From contig OX637363.1 in NCBI GenBank assembly GCA_951799405.1, forward strand, positions 7,378,001-7,442,000: a DNA stretch of 64,000 nucleotides. The letters are read 5' to 3'. A model generated the notes under the pieces. That model had not been told where the DNA came from and made no database searches. It worked only from the letters and a program-made list of their open reading frames with translations. Origin of the DNA: Agapetus fuscipes (Eukaryota; Arthropoda; Insecta; Trichoptera; Glossosomatidae). Below, piece after piece: positions 1-10,815 of the stretch. The position numbers and the translations under genes were made by a program. Numbering within the stretch: position 1 is the first letter of the stretch; each line of letters begins with the position of its first letter.

Positions 1-229
1 CAAGGATCCACTCGTATTCAATCAACTTTTCAGCGTTCAATTTCACGAAAAGTGAAGAATAATACGTATATATTTTTCATATTTCTTCCCCCCCCGCCTC
101 TGTATAAAGGGAAATCCAGATTTGTACATGCGTACATTTGTAAATAAAGAACTGAAATTTTCTTGAAGAAAATGATAATTCTGACAAATTTAATGACAAT
201 GTCAAAATTTAATGTCAAATTAAAAAAAA

Positions 230-511
230 AAATGTAATTTGTCATGTATGTTCCTTGACTTATAGGTTGTTATGCGGCTGACCACCCATACTGTAACAAA
301 TGGTTCACTTTGCCAATGTCACCCCTGTTTCAGGGAAGGACGGCAAGAGTTGCAAGGCTTATGTTCATTTGAGATTGGGTTTTTATAATGTAGGTTCACA
401 TGCGGCATGTGTTAGCGCGAAATTATACATATCTGCTTGTGGGAATGCATTTAATATAAATCTTAAATGATATATATCTTTGCAGCTTAGATTAGATTAG
501 ATTAGATTAGA
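230..511 (+). mobile_element. Family A 3'-end copy (TTAGA tail)
   Basis: 5'-truncated copy with the full core and a (TTAGA) tail at 488-511. Close to the 43 kb reference copy. Confidence 0.85.
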
Positions 512-574
512 ATGGAGTCGGAACGTTTTTTACACGGATGTTAAAATTTTTAATACTTTGAATGCGGGGTAATA

Positions 575-868
575 GATTTTAGAGACTCAAGGGGTCTATG
601 ACACTTGTTGTAGTGCCGTAGAGGTGTTGTTTACGAGCTTAGTCGTCGCTACAAAGCGGCAGTACTCAAGCCAAACCCAGTACCTGTAACGCTGGATAGA
701 CCTGTAGTGTCGGGTCTTTGGTAAAGGTTTTATGATTTTTTCAACCCTGCGAAGAGCATATTTGAAGATATAAATGGTATATATTTTGTGCTTCACCGGG
801 ATTCGAACCCACAACCTTCCATTTACGAGTTCGAAGTGTTGCCACTCGACTACGGACCAGTCGAATGA
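575..868 (-). mobile_element. SINE D, tRNA-derived
   Basis: On the minus strand it begins with the tRNA-like head (TAGTCgAGTGGCAACAC A-box region, GGGTTCGAATCCC B box). The common D body follows (CTCTTCGCaGGGTTGAAAAA, TTGGCGCTTTGTAGCGACGA-like). It ends in the 3' part with ACACTTGTTGTAGTGCC on the plus strand. The poly-A end is missing. Confidence 0.8.
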
Positions 869-902
869 TCATGTGCCATTAAGGTCTATTTTTCACACTT
901 TG

Positions 903-985
903 AGCTTGTGCAAGCGTGGACTTTCACGCGTTTGCTTGTGGACATGCATTTAATATGAATGTTCAAGATTAACATATCTTTGCGA
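903..985 (+). mobile_element. Family A fragment
   Basis: Only the end of the core (GTTTGCTTGTGGACATGC to ATATCTTTGC) is recognisable, diverged and without a tail. Confidence 0.45.
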
Positions 986-1004
986 GTCTAAAGTGTTGCC
1001 ACTG

Positions 1005-1344
1005 GGCCACGGACCCCTTATCTGTGAAAATACATAAGTTCCACAGACAACGACAAATCGGTAGATAGTTCGACTATTTGTGCAGCCTAATTGTATTTTT
1101 AAGGTCTTTTTGAGACTGTACCTTCGGAAGTGTGGACAGCCTTTAATATTCCCGATATTTATTCTGTTCATTTTTCTCCAACTGTCAGATATCTCTTTCT
1201 CTTGCCTCCTCCCCCCAGTTTGGGAGGCCTTTGTCCCGAATTCCCCCGCCCTTTAGAAAACTGCGCATGTTATTATGTATACTCTTCCGTCAACCGCGTC
1301 CGGATCGCCTAGCCAATGAAAACAACAAATAAAACAACAATAGG
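1005..1344. other. No gene seen
   Basis: Holds at 1021-1090 a weak remnant of SINE E (GTGAAAATACATAAGTTCC to GTGCAGCCTAATT). Otherwise unassigned AT-rich sequence with a CT-rich patch at 1195-1215. Confidence 0.4.
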
Positions 1345-1776
1345 CTGAATCTATACATTTTTTTATTTCATAAATGATAGACTACATTCTTTTAAATACA
1401 TCTGCGTTGGTAAAAAAACAATATCTAGCTTAGTTTTTAAATTATAGCATTTTAAAATTCGCGCATTTTCGATTTCCGGTAAAACAGGACATTTTTTTAT
1501 TTAGGCGGATGTGACGTCGATTGATCTTCGGATTGTACCGACGCGACAGCCCCAGGTAGTCTGTCGGATCCATTTACGTCATTTTGATGTCACGGCGTGG
1601 CTAGCCGGCCGCGCTGCGTTTTGGCGGGACTCAAATTTTCGGCATTTTATTTTTTTTAAATTATCAATGATATATTTATTTTTACTCCTTAAAAAATATA
1701 TGGTTGTGATCCTTTAAATGTACTCTACACAACCACATGATTTTCAACCGTTTTCCCCACCACTGTAATTACCCTA
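1345..1776 (-). mobile_element. Element N, internally deleted copy
   Basis: The inverted counterpart of 57104-58570. The blocks CCGGTAAAACAGG with GGCGGATGTGACGTC, GATGTCACGGCGTGGC with GGCGGGACTCAAATT, and ATGGTTGTGATCC with CTCTACACAACCA occur here in the reverse order and strand of the long copy. About 500 bp of the long copy's middle (57865-58380) are missing. This is the pattern of deletion derivatives of DNA transposons. No ORF remains. Confidence 0.6.
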
Positions 1777-2129
1777 TTGTACTGTAACCTTAGTATACTC
1801 GTAAGACATTGCTAAGTTGGCGAATTTAATTCCTCTCCACGAATTTATTTACTTAAAACCTGAATAAATTAAAGCTCCAGGGTGAGCACTCTCATGTTTT
1901 CTAACGATCGTATCGGTTGATAGCAAGCGATAAAACATAGCGACGTGTAAATAGCTGGTGCAAATTGTATGGAGAGCATTTGACTGCCCGATCAGTTGTT
2001 CTATCGATCAAAACGATCACTAACTATGACGAGAATCAAAACACACCCAAAAATGACTCAAATTGAATAAGAAATTTCAATTTTAAAAGTTAATTTCCAA
2101 GTAAAATGCATCATTTATCCCGCTCTTCT
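1777..2129. other. No gene seen
   Basis: AT-rich, no repeat family recognised. Confidence 0.4.
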
Positions 2130-2435
2130 GGGACAAATTGATCTGTATGTTCCCGACAATTATTGTAGGCAACGTGAGCATAGACTATTGCTACTCCCAA
2201 GATGCAGGACTAACCTACCTAGGGTTATGACTGTGGGGAGGGCAATGGCTATGCTCAATGAGATCTCCTCTTCGGTTGATATCTTCCACCTGAGTGAAAA
2301 TTAGCTTAGACAGAGGCTTCCGTTTCTCCTAAGCTGATTTCGGTTACTTATGAATGTTTTTAATTATTGTATGTATTACGTTTAACCTGTCATGTACTAT
2401 AATGTGTGAAAATAAATCTATCTATCTATCTTTCC
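2130..2435 (+). mobile_element. LINE 3' end with (ATCT)n tail
   Basis: A short frame (LLLLPRCRTNLPRVMTVGRA to IFHLSEN, stop at about 2308) resembles the extreme C terminus of Jockey-group RT ORFs. It is followed by a short 3' UTR, AATAAA and (ATCT)n at 2412-2430. Heavily 5'-truncated. Confidence 0.45.
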
Positions 2436-2454
2436 TTTTTCTCTTTTCCTCCCC

Positions 2455-2578
2455 AAAACACAAGCTATGCTTACTTTGGGGAGTATTTATTGTAATTAGA
2501 TTTTTAAAATTTATTTTTATTGTAATACTTTGTACATATTGATAAAAAACAATAAAGACCTTATGATTATGATTATGA
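2455..2578 (+). mobile_element. Retroposon 3' tail with (TGATTA)n end
   Basis: A 3'-UTR-like stretch ends in AATAAAGACC and GATTATGATTATGAT. It looks like the 3' end of a non-LTR element. No coding part remains. Confidence 0.35.
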
Positions 2579-2774
2579 TCTATTTACCATATTTTGCCTA
2601 CCTTAAAGATACATTTTCCGGTATAGGATGCACGTCCCTGGTTGGTCATTGTGAAGTGCATTAGCGTTTTTCTCTTTCTGACGTTTTGTATCCTCTCTTT
2701 TTTTTGCCATCCCGCTTAATCTCAGAAATCGATCTTAATTTTTTACTTACTTTACCCAAAAAAACACTCACAGA

Positions 2775-2935
2775 GGAAGTGTGAAAAGAAAAAGAGGTAA
2801 GGGACGGCCAAGAAAAGTATGGAGTGTTCAAATTGACGAAATTGTGAATATACAAAATAGAGCGTAAAATAAGAAAATGCATGTAAAAGGTGATGGATAT
2901 GAATGAATTGAAGCAGGTTTATATATATGAGGATA
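2775..2935 (+). pseudogene. RTE-like ORF C-terminal remnant (family Q)
   Basis: Reads KRKRGKGRPRKVWSVQIDEI, then after stops a remnant like MKKVMDMNELKQV. It corresponds to GRGRPRKVWMDQISEI and VMTLEEMKEV of the family A LINE ORF at 43.3-43.7 kb but is a separate, diverged family. Confidence 0.55.
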
Positions 2936-2945
2936 ATTTATTTAA

Positions 2946-3638
2946 TTAAAAATTAATACATGACAAAAGAGCGCCGTTTTTGTGTATGTCACACCTCAAG
3001 GGCCCTCCTAATAATGAATGAGATATTTTAAAAAGGTGCTGTTTGAGTGCTTTCTTAAAAATGCCAACAGATTCCGAAACCCTCACTCCGGGTGGTAGTC
3101 TGTTCCACTCCACTGGTCCCGCAAACCGGAAAGCGCGATCCCCAAAATTAGTGCATATTTGACGGCGAGGCTGCACCAACCTGACAGCTCGACACCCCGC
3201 TGACCTAAGTGTCCGCCCCCTCACACTCACCTCAACGGGGAAAAACATGTCTGCCAGATATGATGGAGACAAAACATTTAGGGCTTTAAATACCATCAAA
3301 CACACACGGTAGACCACCCTCTCAGGAAAACGAAGCCAATGTAGTTCTTTCAACAGCGGAATGATCTGGCCGCATTCAAAACAGACTGAAATCTGTTCAG
3401 TCGCTTCTTTGACTGGCCGATTTATAGTGTGGAACAATAATCAATTCGGGACATCACAAAAGCACTCACCAATGTTTTAACCACACCCGGCGGTAGACAC
3501 CTCCTGATAGCCCTTATTTGGCGTAGGCCAAAAAATAAAGCGGCTATTGTTTTGTCAACCTGCTCCTCCATTGTGAGATTCCGATCCAGCATAACTCCCA
3601 AAAGTCTCACAGAGCTAGAAGGCTGGATCAAACTTCCC
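2946..3638 (-). pseudogene. LINE reverse-transcriptase C terminus, frameshifted
   Basis: The minus strand reads SVRLLGVMLDRNLTMEEQ and LVSAFVMSRIDYCSTL (from 3620), then shifts frame near 3430. It continues with IIPLLKELHWLRFPERVVYR, RFAGPVEWNRLPPGVR and FKKALKQHLF, ending near 2946. These are the conserved blocks of the thumb and C-terminal region in CR1/L2/Jockey-type LINEs. One frameshift is seen and the copy is 5'-truncated at about 3638, where another retroposon tail begins. Confidence 0.8.
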
Positions 3639-3639
3639 C

Positions 3640-3722
3640 CAATGGAGAGGTATGTAAGGATAGTAAGAAATGGAGAGAGCTCTACAGAGGCTCTGGCCAC
3701 CCCTATCGGAAAAGTGACAGAA
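3640..3722 (+). pseudogene. Family Q retroposon ORF tail
   Basis: Plus-strand remnant of MERYVRIVRNG/KKWRELYRGSGHP type ending in TCTGGCCACCCCTATCGG. It matches the tails at 26.6, 46.7 and 54.2 kb. It abuts the 5' truncation point of the opposite-strand LINE. Confidence 0.45.
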
Positions 3723-4110
3723 TAACAGGAGAACTGTTGTATTTTCCATACATTTTTCTTTTCACGTGATCTCGAGGAATTAAAAAAAATATTTATGCTC
3801 ATTGTATTTGTAACGAGAATAATAATATGTATATTTACATGTACTAAATGGAGTACAATTTTTGCATTAAATAAATAAATTGAGAGATGGAGGTCATGGC
3901 CTGATTTTCAAAACAAAATATTTATTCGACCAAATTTGTTAAAAATAAACACTTAGTTTATATTTGAAGCTGTGAGTGAATACGCAAGTACCTACTTACT
4001 ATATGGAACCAAAAGCTGTTTTCAAATAACACTGTAGAGAAAGTCAAAAGAAAATGTAAAAGCGGTGTAAAACATGTAAAAACATATTACTTAACTAAAT
4101 GTCTATAACA

Positions 4111-4203
4111 GGGGTGTCCAACATAAAACAGTGGAGGGCCAGGTTTAGTGTTTTTGAAATCGTGGTGGGCTAAAACAAATACCTACTCAATTTCGCCTTT
4201 TTT
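4111..4203 (+). mobile_element. hAT-type end fragment
   Basis: Begins CAGGGGTGTCCAACATAAAA and contains GGAGGGCC, the usual form of hAT MITE left ends. No matching right end is found before the family A sequence. Confidence 0.4.
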
Positions 4204-4640
4204 CGAGTTGCAAGGCTATAATGTTCATTTGAGATTGGGATTATATTGTAGGTTCACATGCGGCATGTTTAAGCGCGAACTTCAACGTGTCTGCGTGTGA
4301 GAATACGTTTAATTTGAATCTTAAGTGTAATGTATCTTTGGGGCCGTCCATAAATTACGTCATCGATTTTGGCCGATTTTCGACCCCCCCCCCCCCTACA
4401 ATCATCCCATAGTCACTATCTAATGACCCCCCCCCCCCTTCTTGCTGTAAGAATGGATGGAGCTTAATAATTAATAATGTTATATTACTTACATAATATT
4501 TTGTATATTTTGTAGAAATTGGTATTTACAAGAACGACGTCACTTTTGGTACTCGTACATCCGCAGACCAGACTCCCCCCCCCCTTAATGCGAATGACGT
4601 AATATATGGACAGCCCCTTTGCAACTTAGATTATAAATTA
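4204..4640 (+). mobile_element. Family A copy split by a MITE
   Basis: GAGTTGCAAGGC to ATGTATCTTT (4204-4339), interrupted by the element at 4340-4617. It resumes with TTTGCAACTTAGATTATA (4618-4636). Confidence 0.75.
4340..4617. mobile_element. MITE with GGGGCYGTCCATA ends and C runs
   Basis: Terminal inverted repeats of about 23 bp (GGGGCCGTCCATAAATTACG and the matching GGGGCTGTCCATATATTACG). The interrupted family A repeat gives a 3-bp TTT duplication (or 4-bp TTTG). Internal runs of 9-13 C occur at about 4385-4398, 4427-4438 and 4575-4584. No ORF. Confidence 0.75.
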
Positions 4641-5154
4641 TAATCCCGTGGCTTCATATCAAAAGACGTGTAAATATGGCATTTTAAATTGCATGCAAAA
4701 ATGGGACGCGTGAATGAACAACACGATTGTCACGCACAGATGACGGGCATGAATGACACGCATGAATGAAATTGTTCAGTAGGCTCTACAATACGTTTCC
4801 GCATTACATCACTGTCATTGACAAGCAGCGACATTCATTGTCGGCGAGCACTAGTTTGGCGTAGTGTTTTTGTGCTTTCTCCTCCATCCCAAGACTTACA
4901 GCATCCATCTCTCATGAGGGAGCCGCCCAGCTGTCAGAACCAACAGACTTCTGGTGCACGGAAGTGGAGTGGGAAAGGGAAGCTAACAAGTCTAAGAAAA
5001 GATCTGACAACACTAAGACTTATTTAAAAAAAAAATGTGAAGAGGAATGCAAGTCACCAAGCTACTCACGAAACATAACATTTTAAATAACGTTAGCATG
5101 ATCAGTTGATGGACAATTAAAAATTCTGTTTCTTATTTCCAGTAAAAATAACAT
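4641..5154. other. No gene seen
   Basis: Contains a short imperfect array of ATGAATGA-like units with ACACG at about 4713-4770. The rest is unassigned. Confidence 0.4.
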
Positions 5155-5514
5155 TGAGTAGCAGAGACTATCTTACTGCATTGATAAATACTATCTACCA
5201 CTTTTGTCTCAGTCCTGTTTTAATGTTGCAGTTGTGTAGTCAAACAAAACAAGTTTTTACGTGTCAGACTTTATGTTTTTTTGCTATCTTCATTTTGTGT
5301 TGTGACACCTAATTTCAAAACATGCCATAATGTCTTTTAAAATAATGCTTTTTTCTTATAAATTCGTCAATTTTATGGATCACAAGATTTATACCGCATG
5401 CGTCTATGTTCGGACTGCTCCGGGCATAGTACGCACGTGGCAATGTTGCCACTTCTCTAGATTTTTGTTTACATGCGCCCGAGTTTTTTTTGTACACATG
5501 CAAATGCAACTGTG
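5155..5514 (+). repeat. Family R repeat, copy 1
   Basis: Shares TTACTGCATTGATA, CACTTTTGTCTCAGTCCTG and ATCACAAGATTTATACCGCA with the copies at 30.8 and 61.6 kb. All three are in the same orientation. The class is unknown. Confidence 0.7.
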
Positions 5515-6018
5515 AATTCGCGATTCGGGACCTGTTTATTTTTACGCGTAAGGGGGCCGGCCTCACACCAATCACTTTCAGTTGAAGACGGGGTTTCCCA
5601 ACTCCCGGAGTGGCTAGTTCTCATTTTTTGTGAAGGCTGAGTACACCTTGCCGGTATTTATTTTGGGTTTGAAATATACACCGAAACGGGAAATCATTTC
5701 GGACACATTCGTTGGGGATCGAACCCTTGCTCTCGGCATGGAATGCAATCATTCTACCAAATGCGCTATCGACCGAACTTTTTACGGGCTTGTTCGTCGC
5801 TACAAAGCGCCAATTCTCAAGCAAGACCCACTTGCTGTAAGGTTGGATGTGTCATTTGACGACCAGTCTTTGTAAAGGTTTATGAATTTTTCAACCCAGC
5901 GTAGAACGAATTTCAAAATAAAAATGGTATATTTGTTATGCTCCGCCATGATTTGAACCCACAACCTTCCATTAACAAGTAGGAAGTGTTACCACTGGAC
6001 TACGGATCGATCCTAACA
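5515..6018 (-). mobile_element. Dimeric SINE D-E
   Basis: On the minus strand the D head and body (6018 to about 5777) run directly into the E head, through AAGCCCGTAAAAAGTTCGG. The second tRNA-like head (GATAGCGCATTTGGTAG), the E body (GATTTCCCGTTTCGGTG) and GGCCGGCC follow. The same junction exists at 18018-18497, so this is one composite unit. Confidence 0.75.
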
Positions 6019-7494
6019 ATATGACAGAAAACACAAAAACTCCTTCTTTGTCTTTTTAGTTTTGATGGCGATGTCAGGCTAAATTCAGATGAGTATTTTT
6101 CTGCGGACTACTTTTAAGACCAAGTCCGCCACGCCACTGCTTTGACTGCCTTTTAAGGGAAACGTACATACATTCCTTGACTTTGTAAATGCTGTAATGT
6201 GTCAGAACCTGTCACGACCTACATAAGTACAAACAATTGATCCAATATTCCAGTATGTTCCTATCCTTATATTTTAGAGACGCGACCTTGAATGGGAGTA
6301 TATTTCTTCTTTCACTTATTTTCCTATCGTCGCTGGAGATTAGAAATTATCGTGGATATTTCAATTTTATTGGCATTTCAACGGAAGATTAATGACAGAT
6401 TCGTGAAATTCCTAATTTGAATTTAGAATTTTGTTTTCTTTTGTTATCGCCCTGCTGGATTGTCTATGGTGAGTGTTGCCAGTAAGATAAATCATTTGAA
6501 AAATTAGCATGGTAGGTATACAATAAAAAATAGTTTTAAAAATAGAGACAAAACGTTTTCGACATGGATGTTCCAAATTTGATATTCTCATTGTTCTCTA
6601 CAATACTTGCCCATATTCTAAAATCCATGTAAACTTGGTTCAATGCTCCCTTATTTCCAGTTCTTCTCAAGTTGATAATAAACGCACAGCTCCGACGGTA
6701 ACGTGACTAAAATAATAAAGTTAGCTGTAGAAACTCCGAGCGCGGTAATCGCCCAAGTTTCACTTACACCAACTAGTAAAGTTGTCGGGTGTGTCTTTTT
6801 GTTACAAGATTTAACAATTATTTCCCAAGTTTGACCCTTAAGTTTTTATACTCACAACTAATAGGCATTCGACATAGACATACCTACAAGGAAAAGTGAC
6901 AAAACAAAACGTATGTAGGTACACTTGACTAAAATGTAAATCTAGGATATTCTACAAAATGTGATAAATAAATGGAAACATAGGAAATCCGCTGTTACTG
7001 TTACTGTTTCACTGTGACCGTTCAACTCGAGGTGCTCAGTGCCTTCACTTCTTCCTATTCTTGCATCATTTTTTACATACTTCTTTTATTTTATTCATAT
7101 CTAGCACTTTTACCTACATTTCATTCCACACAATATGTATCATCAATTTAATCAAGACATAAATTTCTCAATCTTCCTTTTCATTTATTGTCTTTTACAT
7201 TTCCACGTAGAAAAATCCAAATTTATGTTCTTAGTTGCAAAGGCATGTGAAGCTCATTAGATTCATATTTAGTGCACGCTAACAAGCACAGACGTGTAGG
7301 CTCACGTGCACAAATGCTGCATGCTTATCTACTTAAAGCCCCATGCGTCAAATGTACATAGGAAAACTCTTGTCACTTTTCTCTGAAACAAGAGTAACAT
7401 TGGCTAAAGTCAACCATTTTTTTAGAGTACGAGTTGCCAGTCACATACAAAACCATAAGTCGAGCACACTTTTTATATGAAATAATTTTTGCTT
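6019..7494. other. No gene seen
   Basis: Mostly unassigned AT-rich DNA. A minus-strand family Q-like remnant is possible at 6995-7170 and a weak family A-like fragment at 7255-7330. Confidence 0.35.
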
Positions 7495-7500
7495 ACTTAT

Positions 7501-7775
7501 TTGTCATGTATGTTCCTTGACTTATAGGTTGGTATGCGGCTGACCACCCATACTGTAAAAAAAAATGGTTCACTTTGTCAATGTCACCCCTGTTTCAGGG
7601 AAGGACGGCAAGAGTTGCAGGGCTTATGTTCATTTGAGATTGGGTTTTTATATTGTAGGCCCACATGCGGCATGTGTTAGCGCGAAATTAGACATGTCTG
7701 CTTGTGGGAATGCATCTAATATAAATCTTAAATGATATATATCTTTGCAGCTTAGATTAGATTAGATTAGATTAC
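7501..7775 (+). mobile_element. Family A 3'-end copy (TTAGA tail)
   Basis: Full core with (TTAGA) tail at 7752-7774. Almost the same as the copy at 230-511. Confidence 0.85.
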
Positions 7776-8139
7776 TTTTATACTTCTTACAAATTGAAAC
7801 TTTTGAGTAAATACGCAGCTAGAAGGCTAATATCAATAAAAGTTTGCGATTTTTGTAGAACAACTTGTTTATTTGCCATTTTCCACACATTTTTATTTGC
7901 AAACTTTCACCACACTTTAGCGGGTTGTCATCTCTTGTTTTCGACAACATTTTGCGAGCGTTATACTTTTCCTTGGATAAAAACTCTGACATGTCTTTCC
8001 AATACTTTCATAAAATGCAACCAGCTTGCATTTTATCTCACAACTTTTATTTTTTCGCATTTCTTCACAATATCAGCTGCGTTGCCACGACCAAGCTCGC
8101 AGAGGTCTCTTGATTCAGCGTTTGAAATGTTTTTATGTT

Positions 8140-8548
8140 TGTCTAATCTAATCTAATCTATGCTGCAAAGATATATATTATCATTTAACCATTTAACCTT
8201 ACAACAACTGGGTCTTGCTTGAGAGTTGGCGCTTTCTACAGCGACGACCAAGCTTGAAGAGGGCTCTTGAGGTGTGATACACACAAAAACAGCGCTCACC
8301 AAATAAATCATCCTAATATTATTTTATTAAGATTTATATTAAATGCATCCCCACAAGCAGACATGTATGATTTCGCGCTAACACATGCCGCATGTGGACC
8401 TACATTATAAAAACCCAATCTCAAATGAACATAAGCCCGGCAACTTTTGCCGTCCTTCCCTGAAACAGGGGTGACATTGGCAAAGTGAACCATTTTTTAC
8501 AGTATGGGTGGTCAGCCGCATACCATCCTATAAGTCAAGGAACATGCT
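8140..8548 (-). mobile_element. Family A copy split by SINE D2
   Basis: The 3' end (CTAATCTAATCTAATC, GCAAAGATATATAT) is at 8140-8188. The rest of the core is at 8320-8548. The intervening 8190-8318 is a SINE tail. Confidence 0.8.
8190..8318 (+). mobile_element. SINE D2, 3' part
   Basis: GGGTCTTGCTTGAGAGTTGG, CTACAGCGACGACCAAGC, GGGCTCTTGAGGTGTGATAC and CAGCGCTCACCAAATAAATC. This 3' half differs from the poly-A form of SINE D and recurs at 50.3, 56.4 and 63.1 kb. 5'-truncated. Confidence 0.75.
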
Positions 8549-8563
8549 CCGATGGGCATTATC

Positions 8564-8632
8564 AGCGGTTGGCTAGTCGCTGCGATCTGTGAGCGGATCC
8601 TGTAAGAAGATCACAGCGGCTAGCCAACCGCT
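8564..8632. repeat. Short hairpin (inverted repeat)
   Basis: AGCGGTTGGCTAGTCGCTG (from 8564) pairs with CAGCGGCTAGCCAACCGCT (to 8632) with one mismatch and extends toward the loop. Arms of about 25 bp and a 19-nt loop. Confidence 0.75.
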
Positions 8633-9010
8633 TCATAATTTTGTTTGTGAAAAACTGCCGACATTAAAAAATGAAATTTAATTATCGCCATTAAGAAGGC
8701 AGTAGTTAAGTACCCAATAAGTTTTTTGTAGCAAAAAAATGAGATGGATTAATGTTTTTTTATTTGATAAAAGACATTTCGCAAATACAAGCAATGGTAC
8801 TTATTTTTGGAGATAAATCCTAAAGTAAGACCGTTTTGTTGCCACAGCGGTCTGTATAAAGACAAATGCGCGAGCTTTGTTTCAAAATAAATCAAAATAA
8901 AATGAACAGAAATCGGAGTTTGCGGAAAAGATATGCTCCACATCGGAAAGATATTGTTTATTTATTTATTTATCGGGTTTCACGGAAACGAGTGCCATCT
9001 TTATTTCTAT
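8633..9010. other. No gene seen
   Basis: AT-rich, no family recognised. Confidence 0.4.
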
Positions 9011-9261
9011 ATCTAATCTAATCTAAGTTGCAAAGATATGTAACATTGGGGTTTCAATTATACTCATTTTCACAAGCAAACACGTAAAAGTGCGTGTTTT
9101 TACATGCCTGATGTGGACCTACAATATAAAAACCCAATCTCAAATGAACATAAGCTCTGCAACTCTCGCCGACATTCCCTGTAACAGGGGTGTCATCGGC
9201 AAAGTGAACCATTTTTTAAAGTATGGGTGGTCAGCCTCATACCAACCTATAAGTCAAGAAG
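9011..9261 (-). mobile_element. Family A copy (ATTGGGG subfamily)
   Basis: Full core, beginning CTAATCTAATCTAAGTTGC and ending CCTATAAGTCAAG. Confidence 0.8.
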
Positions 9262-9282
9262 TATATAATTCTAAATTGACAT

Positions 9283-9372
9283 CTCAATCTAAATCTAAGT
9301 TGCATAGATATGTATAATTTGAAATTCATATTAAATGCATTCCCACAATCAGACACGCAACACAAGCAGACA
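9283..9372 (-). mobile_element. Family A fragment (TTTAGA tail)
   Basis: Only the 3' end, with a six-base tail unit (AATCTAAATCTAAGTTGC), 5'-truncated after CATTCCCACAATCAGAC. Confidence 0.65.
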
Positions 9373-10129
9373 CAATAGTATAACACACACAGACATAATA
9401 ATGCATAATATTCTAAATTACCGAAAAAAAATATGAACCAACGATAGTTCCTTAATCCAGGGAAATAAATGAATATTTTTGTTGTTTTTATTTATTTTAT
9501 GTGTTTATTTTATTTTGTTATTATTTTATTATATGTTTTTATTTACTGAATCATCTTTTGGTAATTTGTCAGACAGTTGGGAGACGCCTGAAACTCATGA
9601 AAGAGAAAGTTTGTGACATTATCAAAATGAAAAAAATGATGTGGCAAAATATTTCGTCCTCTTGTAGGAAGAAATGTCCAAGTGATTTTTTTTTTTCAAA
9701 AATATTATGTATACTAAATCGGATCGCCTTTACTCTATAAAGTAAGGATATAGTTTTACCATTTAATACAAATAGCCATGAGGAGACACGTGTAAGTTTG
9801 CGCTTACACATGTTGTACTTGGACATTTGCATAGTGAACCAATTCTTATAGTATGGGTGATCATCGTCGTACCAACCTGTAAGTAAAATAACAAAAATTA
9901 TAATTGACACGTAAATATAAAAGAAATTACATAAATACAGCATCTACAATTTTAAATAAATATTTAAAGTATAAAAGGTTTGTACGATGGAGCAAAAATG
10001 GTTAAACTCTCTTCGCTACCTACTCCAAGTAAGAATGGCGTAAAATGTGACGTCACTCAAGAAGCATATTTGTGTATAAAAAATGTAATTCGACGGTTAA
10101 AAGGAAGTGAGCGACGTTTTGGACAAAAA
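9373..10129. other. Mostly unassigned; family A remnant at 9790-9890
   Basis: At 9790-9890 (minus) GCGCTTACACATGTTG to ACCAACCTGTAAGT is a diverged and internally deleted family A copy. The rest is AT-rich with no recognised family. Confidence 0.45.
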
Positions 10130-10815
10130 TGAGTTATGACTCTGGAGGAAATGAAAGAAGTATGTAAGAACAGAAAGAAATGGCGGTTGATCTGTAATGT
10201 TGGCGGCTAGGGTTTATTAAATTGGAATTTGTTTTCTCTTTGTTGTCCATAGATATACACTTTTTAGATTTACACTTCCATTGTTCGGCCAGTTGTGTTG
10301 TACGGATGCGAAGCCTGGAGTCTGACTCAAAAACAAGAAAAATCTCTCCAGGTCTTTGAGAACAAAATACTTCGTCGCATTCTCGGACCTGTATTTGAAG
10401 ATGACAGGTGGCGTATCTGAACCAACGCGGAGCTGATGTCCGTGTTTCAAGATGCTAACATAGTGTCGGTAATGAAATCAAGAAGACTCCAGTGGGCCGG
10501 ACATGTAGCACGTGCAGAGGACTCCAGGATCATCAGAACAGTCTTGGATGGTGCCCCTTCAGGTGTTAGACCACTCGGACGTCCCAGGATGCGGTGGGCA
10601 GACAACGTTGAAGCCGACGCCGAAGTTCTGGGAGTGAGGGAACCATGGAGGGAAGCAGCACAAGACAGAGAGTCCTGGAGGATTGTGGTGCGGGAGGCCC
10701 TGAGCCTTCAAGGCTTATGAGCCGAAGAAAGTAAAAGTAAAAAAAGTAAAGTGTCCATAGATAATATTATTAAGTGATGTATATAATGTAATTTGTCGTG
10801 TATGTTCCTTGACTG
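10130..10815 (+). mobile_element. Family A LINE tail split by RTE
   Basis: ORF end (TTATGACTCTGGAGGAAATG, GTAAGAACAGAAAG, stop in GGCGGCTAG at 10210) plus UTR to 10255. It resumes at 10752 and ends at TGTTCCTTGACT (10815), where it is cut off. Confidence 0.7.
10256..10751 (+). pseudogene. RTE-clade RT ORF, C-terminal remnant
   Basis: Reads IYTSIVRPVVLYGCEAWSLT, LQVFENKILRRILGPV, RRLQWAGHVARAEDSRI, GRPRMRWADNVEADAEVLGV, then DRESWRIVV and a stop at 10718-10720. These blocks are typical of the C-terminal third of RTE-like LINE polyproteins. There is one internal stop (TGA at 10418-10420, after DDRWRI). The 3' end is AAAGTAAAAGTAAAAAAAG. The insertion is flanked by a 12-bp duplication TGTCCATAGATA (10244-10255 and 10752-10763) inside a family A LINE tail. 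Confidence 0.85.

Noticed and set aside
7794..8156. 120-codon ORF with overlapping 82-codon ORF
   Set aside because: Low complexity (Phe, Leu, Cys), overlaps a SINE fragment and a family A tail, no domain; expected by chance in AT-rich DNA.
9569..9943. 124-codon minus ORF
   Set aside because: Hydrophobic random-like sequence that includes a family A remnant; no motif.
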